Origin: Didymodactylos carnosus | Taxonomy: Eukaryota; Rotifera; Eurotatoria; Philodinida; Philodinidae | Direction: 5' to 3' | Assembly: GCA_905250885.1 (NCBI GenBank) | Contig: CAJNOQ010000129.1 | Coordinates: forward strand, 1-64,000 | Length of the DNA stretch: 64,000 bases | Part shown: positions 1-9,276 of the stretch, piece after piece | Layout: the number at the start of each line of letters is the position of its first letter | How positions within the stretch are numbered: position 1 is the first letter of the stretch | Notes under the pieces: generated by a model | What the model saw: the letters and a program-made list of their open reading frames with translations, nothing else | Database searches by the model: none | What the model was told of the DNA's origin: nothing | Position numbers and translations under genes: made by a program

Positions 1-372
1 CTGGAGGAGCTAGGAAGGATGGAAGAGCTAGAGGAGGTATGAAGGACAGAAGAGCTAGAGGAGCTAGGAAGGATGGAAGAGCTAGAGGAGGTATGAAGGA
101 CAGAAGAGCTAGAGCAGCTAGGAAGGATGGAAGAGCTAGTGGAGCTATGGAGGATGGAAGAGCTAGAGGAGTTATGAAGGATAGAAGAGCTAGAGGAGCT
201 AGGAAGGATGGAAGAGCTAGAGGAGCTAGGAAGGATGGAAGAGCTAGGAAGGATAGAAGAGCTAGAGGAGCTAGGAAGGATGGAGGAGCTAGGAAGGATA
301 GAAGAGCTAGGGGAGCTAGGAAGGATAGAAGAGCTAGGAGAGCTAGGAAGGATAGAAGAACTCCAGGTAAAG
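1..372. repeat. Purine-rich minisatellite (9-nt based, 18/27-nt units)
   Basis: The stretch is built from imperfect tandem units of 27 nt, with some shortened to 18 nt, all multiples of nine. The core words are GAGCTAGAGGAGCTAGG and AAGGATGGAA. Because every unit length is a multiple of three, more than one frame stays open: one frame would read as Lys/Arg/Ala/Gly repeats (KDGRARGARKDRRARG) and another as acidic Glu/Leu repeats (MEELEELGRIEELGR). There is no ribosome binding site, conserved domain or non-repeat part. I read it as a simple-sequence repeat, not a gene. It continues off the left edge and lies where the missing 5' end of the next gene should be. Confidence 0.85.
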
Positions 373-490
373 AAGACAAAGTACAGTAGTATATAACTAC
401 CAGTATAGCTGCAGACTGGCGTGTACATGTAGACACGTAATGCAGTTGTAGCCCCTGTAGACTCTCTAGCTTTTCTGGATTAGGTATAAC

Positions 491-1399
491 ATGAAAGTTT
501 CGACCGCCCTCAATAATTTATTGATCAATAGTTATATGGATGGAGAAATTTTTATCTCTAGCATAGAACATTTATCCATTTTTGCTCATACTAAATATCG
601 AGATAATCTTAAAATTATTAACGTTAATAGCGAAGGTATTGTTGATATTCAGCATTTGGCAAAATTATTATCCGCAAGTAACAGTAATAAAAAACTTGTG
701 TCTATCATACTAGCAAATAATGAAACTGGAGTTATACAAAACATCAAGGAACTAGTAAAGCTTGCAAAAAAATATGGCGCTGCGTTTCACAGTGATTGTG
801 TACAAGCAGTTGGTAAAATAGCTGTTAATATTAAAGAATTAGGACTAGATTTCGCTACTATTTCTTCTCATAAATTGGGAGGAATGCAAGGAAGTAGCGT
901 TTTAGTTACCAAGCAAAACTACCTACTCAAAGCTCTAATAGTAGGAGGGGGCCAGGAAAAAAATATTAGAGCTGGTACCGAAAACGTATTAGCAATTGCC
1001 TCTTTTGGTTTAGCTAGTGAAATAGCGGCGCTAGAAGTGAAGCAAAGATATCAAAGCATGAAAAAACTGCAGGATTATTTGGAGCTCAATTTGCTAACAT
1101 ATCCTAACATTACTATCGCCTCAAAAAATGCTGAGCGATTACCTAATACTACTCTCATGGTAATTGCTGGCGGTGAAGTCCACACCAAATTAATATCATT
1201 AGATTTGCGGGGAATAGCTGTGAGTATAGGATCCGCTTGTTCTGCAGGGAGAGTAGATAAATCTCATGTATTATCTGCCATGGGGTTTAGTGATATGGAA
1301 GCTAAATCTTCGCTCAGAATTAGCTTTAGTCATGAGCAAACCTGTCAGGATGTAATAACTTTTATTAACGCATTTGAAGAAATATATTCTCGCTATTAA
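491..1399 (+). pseudogene. spl1: Cysteine desulfurase of the Spl1/NifS type, N-terminally truncated
   Basis: Class V PLP-dependent aminotransferase fold, which would release sulfur from cysteine for iron-sulfur cluster assembly. Visible: the HSDCVQAVGK segment (residues 100-109), the PLP lysine K128 in SSHKLGG, and the active-site cysteine C250 in GSACSAG. The protein is 302 aa against about 370 in the family. Homology starts at TALNNLLINSYMDG, roughly residue 65 of the family, so the N-terminal strand with the YLDYNATT-like segment is missing and minisatellite DNA lies upstream. It ends 13 nt before iscS, in the order known from Rickettsia (spl1-iscS-iscU-iscA). Loss of the N-terminus suggests a non-functional remnant, but the rest of the frame is clean. 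Confidence 0.8.
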
Positions 1400-1411
1400 G
1401 AGTAATTGACA

Positions 1412-2667
1412 ATGAATGAGCTAGAACAATTAAAAGAGAAAATAAAAGCATCCGGTAAAACGTTGCCAATCTATATGGATTATCAATCCACGACTCCTCT
1501 TGACCCTAGAGTGCTAGAGTCGATGTTACCTTATTTTATCAGTAAATTCGGAAATCCACATTCTAGGAGCCACTCTTTGGGTGGGAAGCTGAAGAAGCGG
1601 TAGAAGTTGCTAGGGGTCAAGTGGCAAAGCTTATTAATGCAGAACCTAAAGAGATTATTTTTACTTCTGGAGCAACTGAAGCAAATAATCTAGCAATTAA
1701 GGGAATAGCCCGGTTTTATGGTAGTAAAAAGAAACATATCATAACTGCGGTCAGTGAACATAAGTGTGTTTTAGATGCGTGCAGGCATCTGGAAGACGAA
1801 GGTTTTGAGGTAACATATTTGCCAATTCAAGCTAATGGGTTAATTAATTTAGAAACATTCAAGGATGCGGTACATGATAACACTATGTTAGTGTCTATTA
1901 TGGCTGTTAATAATGAAACAGGGGTCATTCAGCCACTTAAAGAGATAGGTAAAATCTGCCGGGAACGAGGTATCTTTTTTCATTCAGATATTGCCCAAGG
2001 ATATGGCAAGATTCCAATTGATGTTAATGAATGTAATATAGATTTAGCCAGTATTTCAGCTCATAAAATTTATGGCCCTAAAGGGATAGGAGCTTTATAT
2101 GTGAGAAAGAAACCAAGAGTACGATTAGTGCCAATTTTTAATGGAGGAGGACAAGAAAGGGGAATGCGTTCTGGTACTTTACCTACTCCTTTAATTGTTG
2201 GGTTAGGAGTAGCAGCGGAGATAGCTTTAGTAGAAATGGAAAAAGATATTAAGCATGTAGAAGAACTTTTTAATAGATTTTATGAAAATATTACTAAAGA
2301 AATATCAGAAATTTATTTAAACGGTGATAAGGACGCTAGGTATAAAGGAAATTTAAACTTAAGTTTTGCTTATGTCGAAGGCGAATCCTTGATTTTAGCC
2401 ATTAAGGATTTGGCAGTATCCTCGGGTTCTGCGTGTACTTCCTCTTCACTTGAGCCCTCATATGTATTAAGGTCAATGGGAGTAGATGAAGAATTAGCAC
2501 ATACTTCTATTAGGTTTGGTATAGGAAGATTTACTACTCATGAAGAAATAGATTATGCTGTAAAATTAATTACCTCTAAGATTAATAACTTACGGGATTT
2601 AAGCCCTCTCTGGGAAATGGTGCAAGAAGGAATAGATTTGAAGCAGATCAAGTGGGCTACTCACTAA
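1412..2667 (+). pseudogene. iscS: Cysteine desulfurase IscS, one frameshift
   Basis: IscS takes sulfur from L-cysteine as a persulfide and hands it to the IscU scaffold and to tRNA thiolation. Two reading frames together give the whole family length: 1412-1603 carries [14 protein letters not shown] and GNPHSRSHS, and the next frame to 2667 carries the PLP lysine in [10 protein letters not shown] and the active-site cysteine in [10 protein letters not shown]. At about 1582 the expected Ser-Leu-Gly-Trp-Glu codons lack one T (GGTGGG where GGTTGGG is expected), which shifts the frame and gives a stop at 1601-1603. ATG 1412 is preferred to the TTG at 1406. The residues match Rickettsia IscS very closely. 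Either decay of a redundant copy or a base-call error could explain the shift. Confidence 0.9.
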
Positions 2668-2695
2668 ATTGGCGGAAAATACAAAAAATATAATT

Positions 2696-2701
2696 AAGGA
2701 G
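2696..2701 (+). promoter_or_regulatory. Shine-Dalgarno that decides the iscU start
   Basis: AAGGAG lies six bases before ATG 2708, which begins MPYHEKLMDHYENPRN, the normal IscU N-terminus. A longer frame from TTG 2669 would add 13 residues that are not part of the family. Confidence 0.7.
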
Positions 2702-2707
2702 AGCAAA

Positions 2708-3217
2708 ATGCCATATCACGAAAAATTAATGGATCATTATGAGAATCCACGCAACGTGGGCGCCTTAGATAAAGGAGATCCCTTTGTGGGCACAGGACTT
2801 GTAGGAGCACCTGCATGTGGAGATGTGATGAAGCTACAAATTAAGGTTAGCAAAGAGGGGATTATTACTGATGCTAAATTTAAAACCTTTGGATGCGGTT
2901 CAGCAATCGCTTCTAGTTCTTTAGTAACTGAATGGGTGAAGGGTAAATCTATTGATGAAGCAGGCTCTATAAAAAATACCGAAATAGCTAAGGGCTGTTC
3001 TGGTATAGAATATTACATAGAATACGCTGATGAGAAGAATAAATTTGATGAAGTAGTAGAAGTTCAAAATGTCAAAATACTAATTGACCCAAAAGCCTTA
3101 ATGTATCTTATAGGAAGTATAATGGATTATGTAGAAGATAAATTTAAGACTGGATTTGCTTTTACTAATCCGAATGAAAAAGGTAGTTGTGGTTGTGGAA
3201 AGTCATTTAGTGTTTAA
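2708..3217 (+). CDS. IscU-IscA fusion protein
   Basis: Residues 1 to about 94 are IscU, the iron-sulfur scaffold: C37 in APACGD, C63 in FGCGSA and the run SSSLVTEWVKGKSIDEAGSI. From about residue 95 the protein is IscA/A-type carrier: KGCSGIEYYIEYADEKN with C97 (equivalent to IscA Cys35), then DPKALMYLIGS and the terminal CGCGKSF with C161 and C163. At 169 aa it fits neither IscU (about 130) nor IscA (about 110). The fusion drops the third IscU ligand (Cys106 in E. coli numbering), the LPPVK site that binds HscA, and the first part of IscA. The simplest origin is one in-frame deletion between neighbouring iscU and iscA, joined near 2986-3000. The frame is clean, so a hybrid protein could be made; function is unknown. 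Confidence 0.85.
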   Translation: MPYHEKLMDHYENPRNVGALDKGDPFVGTGLVGAPACGDVMKLQIKVSKEGIITDAKFKTFGCGSAIASSSLVTEWVKGKSIDEAGSIKNTEIAKGCSGIEYYIEYADEKNKFDEVVEVQNVKILIDPKALMYLIGSIMDYVEDKFKTGFAFTNPNEKGSCGCGKSFSV

Positions 3218-3300
3218 AGTTTTAATGGAATTGCTTCTCCCAAACCCCATAATTACTGGTAATTTGGAAGAAGAAAGGTTTATCAAACCCTAAATAAGTA

Positions 3301-4461
3301 TCATCCTGCCGCCGCGCCGGCTTCTCCATGCTCTAGCGTATGCCATACTTCTCCTGCCGGTTCTACTTCATGATATTCATGATATATGATGCTGTTGGTA
3401 TTATGGTGATCATGGCCACTGCTTGGATAATGTACATCAGTATCGCTGTTTTCAGGATTATTATTGTAATCTTCTTGAGTATGATTATTACTATACTCTC
3501 GCAATATTTCTGCACCTCTATTTTTTATATCTTGAAGTTGAGTAGCTTGTGCTTTTAATTCTTCCACTTTATTCGTAATAGCATCCTCTTTAGAATAAAA
3601 CTTATAAAGCCACTTATCCTTTATACTATTTTTGTAATTTTCTAAGTTGTTTTCAATGTAGCTATCTGTATCTGTAAATTTTTGAGCTGCCTCAACAAGT
3701 GCAGGAGAAAATTCTTCTTCTAATTTATTACGTACAGTTTGACTTAAGCTAGGTACCACAATAGAAGAACACATGTCTTGACTATAATAATTAGAGTCAC
3801 TCATATTACCACGTTTACTTAACATCGCTTGCCTATGATCTTCTTCAATAATCTTCATTCCTTCATTAAAATTACCTTTTCCATCTGGAAATAGTTGAGG
3901 TAAAAAAGTCAGGATATTTGATACAAATTTAGGAGATGTACCTTGAATATATTTTTTATCTGCTAGACAGTCAAAGCCTTGCGGATTAGTGATAGTAAAA
4001 TATGTAAAATCTTTAATATTTGAGACAGCAAAATACACTTTTTCTACTGTTGTGTTATGCATATCAGAATAAAATTTAAGTTTTTGATTATTCTCATATA
4101 TTCCCTTAACTCCAGTAAAAAAACCCACCCCAGCGGTAGCGATACCAATCACTTGATTTATTGGGCCAAATACCCAACCAGTTACACTACTACTAAGCCC
4201 TAAAAGCGCAGAAGTTCCAGTTAAAAACTTATAACAATGATCATAAAATTTGTGATCTTCTAATTTGCTTTTATAAGTTATTGGTGTTGCAGTATAGGAA
4301 ATTTTAGAAGTTATTGGCAGGGCACCCCACCATATTGCTGAAGTGGCCGGTTTTAGTGTAGACCACAATATTTTTGAAGGTAACGACTTTGCAGCCCATC
4401 CACTTTCAGGAGCTGGCAACTTTTTACCCATTATTGGTAGTAGACTTCGTAATCCAAACAT
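3301..4461 (-). CDS. Hypothetical protein with hydrophobic hairpin and His-rich tail
   Basis: I do not recognise the family. The 386-aa product has two hydrophobic Gly/Ala-rich stretches at about residues 80-118 (LTGTSALLGLSSSVTGWVFG and IGIATAGVGFFTGV), typical of a membrane-inserting hairpin. There is no clear signal peptide. A charged middle has a coiled-coil-prone part near 290-325, and the C-terminal 50 residues are rich in His, Tyr and Glu (SSGHDHHNT, YHEYHEVEP) and end in GEAGAAAG. The His-rich tail could bind metal, but that is inference. It lies downstream of leuS on the same strand, separated by about 110 AT-rich bases, so it probably has its own promoter. It could be a lineage-specific secreted or membrane protein. 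Confidence 0.6.
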   Translation of the reverse strand: MFGLRSLLPIMGKKLPAPESGWAAKSLPSKILWSTLKPATSAIWWGALPITSKISYTATPITYKSKLEDHKFYDHCYKFLTGTSALLGLSSSVTGWVFGPINQVIGIATAGVGFFTGVKGIYENNQKLKFYSDMHNTTVEKVYFAVSNIKDFTYFTITNPQGFDCLADKKYIQGTSPKFVSNILTFLPQLFPDGKGNFNEGMKIIEEDHRQAMLSKRGNMSDSNYYSQDMCSSIVVPSLSQTVRNKLEEEFSPALVEAAQKFTDTDSYIENNLENYKNSIKDKWLYKFYSKEDAITNKVEELKAQATQLQDIKNRGAEILREYSNNHTQEDYNNNPENSDTDVHYPSSGHDHHNTNSIIYHEYHEVEPAGEVWHTLEHGEAGAAAG

Positions 4462-4575
4462 CTTAAGCCTCGTTATTAGTTAATATCTCTTAAGGCATTA
4501 TAATAAAGTAAAAGGTATTATGCAAGCAATATCTTAAACTTTTTCTTAAATTATTAATCTTTAATTAATAATTGC

Positions 4576-7108
4576 TTAAACTACTATATTTACTATTTTT
4601 CTGGGAATGATAATGATATTCTTTGGTTCGCTATTATCTAGATATTTTTTTAATCCCTCTAGCTGGAATGTAATATTCTTAATTTCTTCTTCAGTAGTTA
4701 AATTATGGAATTCATGAGTAGCCCTTAATTTACCATTGATTTGGATAGCCATTGTATAAGATTCTTCTTCTAGAAATATCTCGTTAAATGATGGCCAAGC
4801 TGTTTGATATAATCTTTCTCTATTACCTAATTGTTGCCAAATTTCCTCAGTGATATGCGGAATAAATGGATTGAATAGTCGAATTAAGATAACAAACCCT
4901 TCTTTAACACTGTTAATATCTGCTTTTTCTTCTTTAGAGAATTCCTCTGATAACGCATTAAATAATTCGCGTAGTCTTGCGATAGCTTTGTTTAATTTAA
5001 ACTGCTTAATTTCCTCAGTCACATATTTGACAGTAGCGTGAGTAAGCTTTAGTAATTTACTTGGCTTAATTTCTGGTAAAAAACTCGAGTGACTCTCCTG
5101 ATGAAGTAGCATTTCTGCCATAGCAGCAAGTTTATTCAAAAAGCGTGTGCACCCTTCAAGCCCAGTAGCAGACCATTCAAAATCCTTTTCGGGAGGACTA
5201 TCTGATAAGACAAATAATCTGACCGAGTCGGCAGAGTGGTTTGCTAATATTGTTTCTAAATCTACTACATTCTTTTTAGATTTACTCATTTTTTCTACGC
5301 GGCCTTGAAATACTTTCTGGCCGGTTTTTTTATTAACCAACTTATCTGAATACTTTTCTATTTTCTGGATAAAACCAGTTATTTTCAGCATCCCTATAAG
5401 TAGCGTGGAGGACCATACCTTGAGTTAATAAACGAGTAAATGGTTCACGTACACTAAGATACCCTTGTTCCTGCATGATTTTAGTAAAGAACCTTGCATA
5501 TAGAAGATGCATTACTGCATGCTCAACCCCTCCAATATATTGATCTACGGGTAACCAATAATCACAAGAATTTTTATTAGTTATGTTATGAGCAGAATTG
5601 TCACAATAGCGGGTAAAATACCAGGAAGATTCAAAAAAAGTATCAAATGTGTCAGTTTCCCGGGTAGCTGCTTTTTGACATTTAGGACAAGTAGTATGTT
5701 TCCAAGTAGGGTGTAGATCAAGAGGATTACCCTGACCACCAAATTTAATATCCTCTGGTAGAGTGACTGGTAAATGAGCTGCTGATACAGGCACAATACC
5801 ACAAATTAAGCAATATATTATTGGAATAAATCTTTGTCTTGAGACCCCCCAATCTTTCAATCGATAATTAGTAATACGCTTGCCTATGCCACGATCTTCA
5901 AATTCTTTGATTACTTTTGTTCTAGCCTCGCGCAGATCTAGATTATTCAGAAAATCTGAATTAATTATTGTGCCATCACCGGTATAAGGTAAAAAAGAAG
6001 GATTACACTTATTCAGGCCTATTCTTAAATGAATGTCATTAGGAAGTACTACTGTTGTGATTGGTAATTGCAGTTTAATAGCTAATTCATAATCTCTTTC
6101 ATCATGGGCAGGACAACCAAAAATAGCGCCTGTCCCATAATCCATAAGGACAAAATTGGTGATAATAACAGGTAGTGTGATACTGGGGTCAAAGGGATGA
6201 ATAACAGAGAGATTAGTAAAAACCCCCTCTTTTTCAGCTTTTTCTACTGCTAAACTAGTATGTAAATTAGTACAGTGTTGGATGAAAGAGAGAATCTTAT
6301 CATTTTTATCTACTAATTGATCAATTATAGGGTGGTTATAAGCTATGGCTATAAAACTGGCCCCAAATACTGTTTCTGGCCTTGTTGAAAATACTTCAAT
6401 AACATGGCTACTACCTTTGATGACCCAATTAAAGTTGCTACCCTCAGATTTACCTATCCACTTTTCTTGCATAGTTTTAACAGAATCAGGCCAATGGATC
6501 AGTTTTGGAATTTCATTTAATAATTCTTCAGCGTAGTTAGTAATTTTTAGAAACCATTGTTTTAAATACCGTTTTTCAATTAAAGCACCAGAACGCCATC
6601 CGCGTCCATCAATTACTTGCTCATTAGCTAGAACAGTTTGATCTACAGGATCCCAATTAACTAAGGATTCTTTTTGATAGGTTAAGCCTCTTGCATACAA
6701 TTCTAAAAAGAATTTTTGTTCATGTTGATAATATCCGGGGTCACAAGTAGTGACCTCCCGGGACCAGTCATAGGAAAAACCAATTGATTGTAATTGATTT
6801 CTCATAGTATCAATATTGTTATAGGTCCATTCTTTAGGGTGAGAATTATTATTAATAGCGGCATTTTCCGCGGGTAATCCAAAAGCATCCCAGCCCATAG
6901 GGTGGACCACATTATAACCTTGAGCTTTCATAAAGCGCGCATTACAATCCCCTATAGAGTAATTCCGTAAATGCCCAACGTGAATTTTGCCAGAAGGGTA
7001 AGGCAACATTTCAAGGACATAATATTTAGGTTTATTACTATCATTTAGTGCTGCGAAAGCTTTTTCTTCGTGTCAAATTTTCTGCCACTTCTTTTCAATA
7101 TCTTTCAT
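4576..7108 (-). pseudogene. leuS: Leucyl-tRNA synthetase, nonsense codon plus frameshift
   Basis: LeuRS charges tRNA-Leu. The HIGH-type motif is [11 protein letters not shown] near the N-terminus, the editing (CP1) domain lies in the middle, and KMSKSKKNVVD marks the second class I signature. The natural start is ATG at 7108 (MKDIEKKWQKI), but codon 12, Trp in relatives, is TGA at 7073-7075. The long frame then opens again and can be read from 7009. A second break near 5360 changes length by +1 or -2, between FYPEN and [11 protein letters not shown], so the last third lies in another frame. Everything else looks well conserved over some 840 codons. With an essential enzyme, a second intact leuS elsewhere or sequence errors are the main alternatives. 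It follows the DUF3576 gene. Confidence 0.9.
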
Positions 7109-7158
7109 AACTTTCAAAATAAAATTTTAAACTTTAATTGACTTAAATTAATAGACCA

Positions 7159-7677
7159 TCATTTTCCTTCAGTACTAATATATAATTCTCGTGCTTTTCT
7201 TAGAATTTTATCTTCGATACTGAGAGCTAAATTGGAAGTACTATGATGATCTATCCAATTACCTTTTTTAAATGTTTGTTCAAATACCCTAACCTCAATT
7301 GAATCAGGGCTAATTATATTATTTTTAATAATAATATTTATTTTAAATCTAAAATCTTTATTTTCCTTAGGGCTGTACCATTCAGTAATAATGAGGCCGC
7401 CATTTAAATCAGCAGAAGCCATAGGAATAAAATTCAATACTTCTACTGATGCTTGCCATAAATATTTATTAATTTGATAATCCTTAGACTTAGTTGAGTT
7501 ATTTTTTATTTTACTAGGTCTAAAAGTTAATCCTTCTCCGCCAGCTAAGGAACCCATTTCCTGAAGTTTTCTTTCTTCCTCTGTTAAAGGATAATCTATA
7601 TGGACAGCAATAGCGTTATTATTAAGGAAGCATAGGAAAATTACTATACCCATAATTTGGTGAAAATATTTTTGCAT
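7159..7677 (-). CDS. DUF3576 family exported protein
   Basis: 172 aa with an N-terminal signal peptide (MQKYFHQIMGIVIFLCFLNN, cleavage probably after AIA near residue 24). The mature part has the family pattern NKYLWQASVEVLNFIPMASAD, then GGLIITEWYSPKENKDFRFK and a final DKILRKARELYIS helix, which I recognise as DUF3576, an alphaproteobacterial periplasmic or envelope protein of unknown function. It sits directly upstream of leuS, 50 nt away, and downstream of scoB with 25 nt between them, so these genes may share a transcript. The product is full length for the family as far as I can judge. No lipobox cysteine was found. Confidence 0.75.
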   Translation of the reverse strand: MQKYFHQIMGIVIFLCFLNNNAIAVHIDYPLTEEERKLQEMGSLAGGEGLTFRPSKIKNNSTKSKDYQINKYLWQASVEVLNFIPMASADLNGGLIITEWYSPKENKDFRFKINIIIKNNIISPDSIEVRVFEQTFKKGNWIDHHSTSNLALSIEDKILRKARELYISTEGK

Positions 7678-7702
7678 AAATTTACTAATTTTTAATATTA
7701 AA

Positions 7703-8341
7703 TTATAATGATACTGTGAATTCTGCCAAGGTTTTAGCCCTGATTTCTTCTATATTCACATCTTCAGGTTTTTTGATTAAATACCCCATATTGTCAATTA
7801 TATCAAATACCCCTAGGTCTGTTATTACTCTATTGACTACATTAATACCTGTTAATGGTAGAGTACATCGTTTTAATAACTTTGCACTACCGTTCTTTGC
7901 AGTATGTTCCATTATTACTACCACGCGTTTAACATTTGCTACCAGATCCATAGCACCTCCCATCCCCTTAACTATTTTACCAGGCACGGTCCAATTAGCC
8001 AGGTCACCATTTTGCGCTACTTGCATAGCCCCTAGAATAGTGAGATCTATATGCGACCCTCTAATCATACCAAACGATGTAGCGCTATCAAAGTAGCTAC
8101 TTTCGGGAATTGCGGTAATAGTTTCTTTGCCTGCATTGATTAGGTCTGCATCTTCTTCTCCTTCCCAAGGAAAAGGCCCCATACCAAGCATACCATTTTC
8201 ACTCTGTAAGATAATATTCATATCTGGCGTAATATAATTTGCCACATTTGTAGGGATCCCGATTCCTAGGTTCACATATAGACCGCGTTTAAGTTCCATT
8301 TGGGCGGCTATTTGACACATTTGTTCTTTCGACCAAGCCAT
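7703..8341 (-). CDS. scoB: Succinyl-CoA:3-ketoacid CoA-transferase subunit B
   Basis: Beta subunit of the CoA transferase that exchanges CoA between succinyl-CoA and acetoacetate. 212 aa, full length. Seen: LGIGIPTNVANYI near the N-terminus; the catalytic glutamate in SENGMLGMGPF, which forms the glutamyl-CoA thioester; GGAMDLVANVKRVVVIMEHT; and PLTGINVVNRVITDLGVFD. It lies 95 nt downstream of scoA on the same strand. Unlike scoA, it is not inside the tandem duplication, so one B subunit serves two A copies. In Rickettsiaceae the enzyme probably links ketone-body or polyhydroxybutyrate metabolism to the TCA cycle; a phaC gene lies further along this window. Confidence 0.93.
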   Translation of the reverse strand: MAWSKEQMCQIAAQMELKRGLYVNLGIGIPTNVANYITPDMNIILQSENGMLGMGPFPWEGEEDADLINAGKETITAIPESSYFDSATSFGMIRGSHIDLTILGAMQVAQNGDLANWTVPGKIVKGMGGAMDLVANVKRVVVIMEHTAKNGSAKLLKRCTLPLTGINVVNRVITDLGVFDIIDNMGYLIKKPEDVNIEEIRAKTLAEFTVSL

Positions 8342-8436
8342 ATTTAATTTAACTTCCTCTAACTCAGTAAAATGGGTTACCGTTTCAATAAAATAGTTTA
8401 GGTATACTCATTTAGGCAGAGTATATTATCCACAAC

Positions 8437-9144
8437 TTAGGTTTTGTGAAGGTTTCTAGTGATCCTACGTTCTATACGTTTTTCATATTTTTCTCCTAAT
8501 ACTAATCTATTGATAAATATATTAGGAGTGTGAATATTATTAGGGTCAAGAGTGCCAGTTGCGACTAGTTCTTCTACTTCACATACTGTAACCTTAGCAG
8601 CACTGGCCATTATTGGATTAAAATTACGCGCAGTTTTATTATAGATAACATTCCCACTTTGGTCTGCTTTCCAGCCTTTTACAATTGCTAAATCTGCATA
8701 AAGAGCAGTTTCCATCAAATATTTTTTGCCATTAAATTCTCGTACTTCTTTGCCATTTTCTACTATAGTCCCTACGCCTGTCCGAGTATAAAAGGCAGGA
8801 ATACCTGAGCCTCCTGCTCTAATTCTTTCGGCTAATGTTCCTTGGGGATTTAATTCAACTTCTAAAGAACCATCAATATATTGTTGTTCAAAATTTTTGT
8901 TTTCTCCTACGTAAGAAGAGATCATTTTCTTGATTTGACGCGCCTTTAATAGTACCCCAAGTCCAAATTCATCTATACCACAGTTATTACTGATTACAGT
9001 CAGATTTTTTACTTTTGATAGCAAAATAGCATTAATTAAGTTTTCTGGTATCCCGCATAGACCAAATCCGCCAGCCATGATAGTCATTCCGTCATTCAAT
9101 AAATCAGCTAAAGCTAGTGTAGATGAAGAATATATTTTATTCAT
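8437..9144 (-). CDS. scoA: Succinyl-CoA:3-ketoacid CoA-transferase subunit A (copy 1)
   Basis: Alpha subunit partner of ScoB. 235 aa from ATG 9144 ([19 protein letters not shown]); a longer frame from 9213 adds 23 residues ([18 protein letters not shown]) that overlap a palindrome and are not family-like. The oxyanion and CoA-binding segment [13 protein letters not shown], then [20 protein letters not shown] and [20 protein letters not shown], are normal for the family. It is duplicated with identical sequence at 10204-10911. It precedes scoB on the minus strand. Only this copy is adjacent to scoB. Confidence 0.93.
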   Translation of the reverse strand: MNKIYSSSTLALADLLNDGMTIMAGGFGLCGIPENLINAILLSKVKNLTVISNNCGIDEFGLGVLLKARQIKKMISSYVGENKNFEQQYIDGSLEVELNPQGTLAERIRAGGSGIPAFYTRTGVGTIVENGKEVREFNGKKYLMETALYADLAIVKGWKADQSGNVIYNKTARNFNPIMASAAKVTVCEVEELVATGTLDPNNIHTPNIFINRLVLGEKYEKRIERRITRNLHKT

Positions 9145-9181
9145 TCTATAATATAAATTAATTAGGAAACCCCTAAGAGTA

Positions 9182-9199
9182 CAACGTATATATACGTTG
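9182..9199. promoter_or_regulatory. 18-bp perfect palindrome upstream of scoA
   Basis: CAACGTATATATACGTTG reads the same on both strands. It lies 37 bases upstream of the preferred scoA start and is repeated at 10949-10966 in the second copy. It could be an operator or a small hairpin between the VUT-type gene and scoA. No regulator is known from the sequence. Confidence 0.4.
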
Positions 9200-9276
9200 C
9201 GCGTGCTCGCCACTACTAAATAAAATGAGGGTTCGTGCAGTAGGAGCAGTATATATCCTCTTTGTTTCCTAATTTC

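Noticed and set aside
39-396. Two overlapping repeat frames as genes
   Set aside because: Both arise from a tandem repeat of multiples of three; no ribosome binding site, no unique part and no family.
7073-7075. TGA in place of a Trp codon in leuS as a sign of TGA=Trp recoding
   Set aside because: dacF ends with TGA at the expected place and many other genes read Trp as TGG. One isolated TGA plus another frameshift in the same gene fits damage or error better.
9145-9213. Longer scoA start at 9213
   Set aside because: The 23 extra residues overlap the 18-bp palindrome and are not part of the family; [15 protein letters not shown] is the normal N-terminus.
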